The translations under genes and the position numbers were made by a program. The notes under the pieces are model-generated. The model was given only the letters and a program-made list of their open reading frames with translations, had not been told where the DNA came from and did no database searches. Below are positions 62,656 through 64,000 of a stretch of 64,000 bases of DNA, in pieces; position 1 is the first letter of the stretch, and each line of letters begins with the position of its first letter. The DNA comes from Streptomyces sp. NBC_00094 (GTDB lineage Bacteria > Actinomycetota > Actinomycetes > Streptomycetales > Streptomycetaceae), in the NCBI RefSeq assembly GCF_026343125.1, contig NZ_JAPEMB010000001.1, positions 868,001-932,000 on the forward strand, written 5' to 3'.

Positions 62656-63378
62656 ATGGCAGAACTCGTCTATCGACCGGTCGTCGGCGCCGCGCTCACC
62701 CTGTTCAAGGCGCTCGACCTGAAGATCGACACCCAGGGTTCGGAGCACATCCCGCGCACGGGTGGTGCGGTGCTCGTGAGCAACCACATCAGCTATCTGG
62801 ACTTCATCTTCACGGGCCTGGCCGCCCTGCCCCAGAAGCGTCTGGTGCGCTTCATGGCGAAGGACTCCGTCTTCAAGCACAAGGTCTCGGGCCCGCTCAT
62901 GCGCGGCATGAAGCACATCCCCGTCGACCGCGCGCAGGGCGAGCACGCCTACGAGCACGCGCTGGCGGCGCTGCGGGCCGGTGAGATCGTCGGTGTCTTC
63001 CCCGAGGCGACGATCTCCCAGTCGTTCACCCTCAAGGGCTTCAAGACGGGCGCGGCGCGCCTGGCGCAGGAGGCGGGCGTCCCGCTGATCCCGATGGCGC
63101 TCTGGGGCACCCAGCGGGTCTGGACGAAGGGCCGCCCCCGGAACTTCAAGCGCAGCCACATCCCGGTGACGATCCGGGTCGGCGAGCCGATGGAGGCCCC
63201 CACCGACCAGTACGCGGGCGCCATCACGCGTCGCCTGCGCGAGCGCGTCCAGGAGCTCCTGGAGGCCGCGCAGCGCGCCTACCCGGTCCGTCCGAAGGAC
63301 GCGAACGACACGTGGTGGGTGCCGGCGCACCTCGGGGGTACGGCTCCGACGCCCGCCCAGGTCAAGGAAGCCGGCTGA
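62656..63378 (+). CDS. 1-acyl-sn-glycerol-3-phosphate acyltransferase family protein
   Basis: This 240-residue protein carries the PlsC motifs: NHISYLD (HX4D, about 43-49), FMAKDSVFKHKVSGP (motif II), FPEATIS (about 115; usual PEGT) and KTGAARLAQEAGVPLIPMAL. It acylates lysophosphatidic acid to phosphatidic acid in the membrane. It has one N-terminal hydrophobic segment. Confidence 0.93.
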   Translation: MAELVYRPVVGAALTLFKALDLKIDTQGSEHIPRTGGAVLVSNHISYLDFIFTGLAALPQKRLVRFMAKDSVFKHKVSGPLMRGMKHIPVDRAQGEHAYEHALAALRAGEIVGVFPEATISQSFTLKGFKTGAARLAQEAGVPLIPMALWGTQRVWTKGRPRNFKRSHIPVTIRVGEPMEAPTDQYAGAITRRLRERVQELLEAAQRAYPVRPKDANDTWWVPAHLGGTAPTPAQVKEAG

Positions 63379-63396
63379 CCGGGCCGGTACGCGGGC

Positions 63397-63996
63397 TCAG
63401 AGCTCCGTAGGGAGCGTCCGCCCGAGGTACGGCCGGTCCGGGGCGGCCTTCAGCGCGCCGAGGACGGCCGGATGCGGCGTCGCGTACAGCTCCGGGTAGT
63501 CCACCTCGCCGAGCTCCGGCCGTACGCTCCAGGCGAGGCGCTCCTCCCCCAGGGAGAACCGGGCGTCGACGCCCGGCTTGTTGCCCCGCACGTCCTGCCG
63601 GGCCCACTCCCGCTCCCCGGGCAGCAGTACGGCCACGAGGCCGTGGACCACCGGGTTCGAGCCGTCGTCGTCGGCGAGCCGCTGGTAGCAGAGGGCGGCC
63701 GGGACGCCACGGGCCCGCAGCAGCGCGGCGTACGCGACGGACTTGGCGTAACAGATGCCGGTGCGCTGCTCCAGGACGTCGGAGGCGCGCCAGGTGACGC
63801 GGAGGTCGCCCGAGTCCATGGAGTGCGGGATCGCGTCACGGACGTAGGCGTAGGCCGCCTCGGCGTATGAGTATGCGTCGTGATGCTCGCCGGAGAGCCG
63901 GGCGGCCACCTCTCGGACCGCCGGGTGTTCATGGTCGACGGCCTCGTCGGCCGCCAGATAGGCCGTGACGTCGGGGTGCTGCTGCACGAGTTCCAT
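63397..63996 (-). CDS. Transglutaminase-like cysteine protease-fold protein
   Basis: This 199-residue protein has the transglutaminase core: YAYVRDAIPHSMDS, DVLEQRTGICYAKSVAYAAL (Cys), and VVHGLVAVLLPG (His). The ATG lies four bases from the window end, so the complete gene appears to be present, although the upstream region is unseen. The function is probably proteolytic or a peptide cross-linker. Confidence 0.85.
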   Translation of the reverse strand: MELVQQHPDVTAYLAADEAVDHEHPAVREVAARLSGEHHDAYSYAEAAYAYVRDAIPHSMDSGDLRVTWRASDVLEQRTGICYAKSVAYAALLRARGVPAALCYQRLADDDGSNPVVHGLVAVLLPGEREWARQDVRGNKPGVDARFSLGEERLAWSVRPELGEVDYPELYATPHPAVLGALKAAPDRPYLGRTLPTEL

Positions 63997-64000
63997 GCGG

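Overview
The window is very GC-rich, with Streptomyces-type codon usage, many GTG starts and GTGA/ATGA overlaps, Tat-type signal peptides, an MbtH protein, an actinobacterial Lnt, paired ROK/LacI regulators and one TTA codon. It reads as a chromosomal segment of a Streptomyces or close relative. No tRNA, rRNA, CRISPR array or intact insertion sequence was seen.

Positions 1-7277 are the 3' end of a nonribosomal peptide cluster on the + strand. It holds a terminal NRPS (end of an N-methylating A domain, PCP, C, A, PCP, TE), an MbtH-like protein, a cytochrome P450, a SRPBCC protein and a 66-residue orphan, all closely spaced. A hairpin and 667 bp without a gene, carrying direct repeats, close the cluster. 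After that the content is mostly core metabolism.

7945-12805: an MHS-type organic-acid permease converges on a GAF/PucR-type regulator and a 3-hydroxybutyrate dehydrogenase, followed by a Nudix hydrolase. 12905-19872: Lnt, a PH-like membrane protein, a Glu/Asp racemase, an HpnB-like glycosyltransferase, a secreted SGNH hydrolase with a LamG domain, and a class A beta-lactamase with a TTA codon. 20337-27345: a Pro/Tyr-rich protein, a MOSC protein, a Rv1733c-like membrane protein, a beta-helix/AAA+ fusion, and a large membrane alpha/beta hydrolase whose 3' end overlaps it. 27480-31815: a DeoR regulator coupled to a SRPBCC gene, another SRPBCC protein, a PLP lyase of the cysteine synthase fold, a small hypothetical and an HATPase protein.

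31923-38424: a SHOCT/ATPase/FtsX-type permease operon, two methyltransferases and a DinB protein. 38465-43980: a luciferase-like remnant, a ROK repressor beside an MFS exporter, and a divergent MarR/DHA2 efflux pair. 44027-52045: a two-component system, a TetR gene divergent from an F420-type nitroreductase, a geranylgeranyl-reductase-like flavoprotein, an M20 dipeptidase, and an MBL/MarR pair. 52087-57750: a P-loop/Nudix fusion, a ROK kinase divergent from a LacI regulator across a palindromic operator, and a receptor Ser/Thr kinase with an insert in its catalytic core. 57885-63996: a CitE-like lyase, etfB-etfA, a flavin reductase preceded by a probable cysteine leader peptide and a thioredoxin, an acyltransferase and a transglutaminase-fold protein.

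Short tandem repeats (7-25 bp units) recur in many intergenic regions and in some termini or loops of proteins. Several divergent promoters carry clear palindromes that pair regulators with targets.
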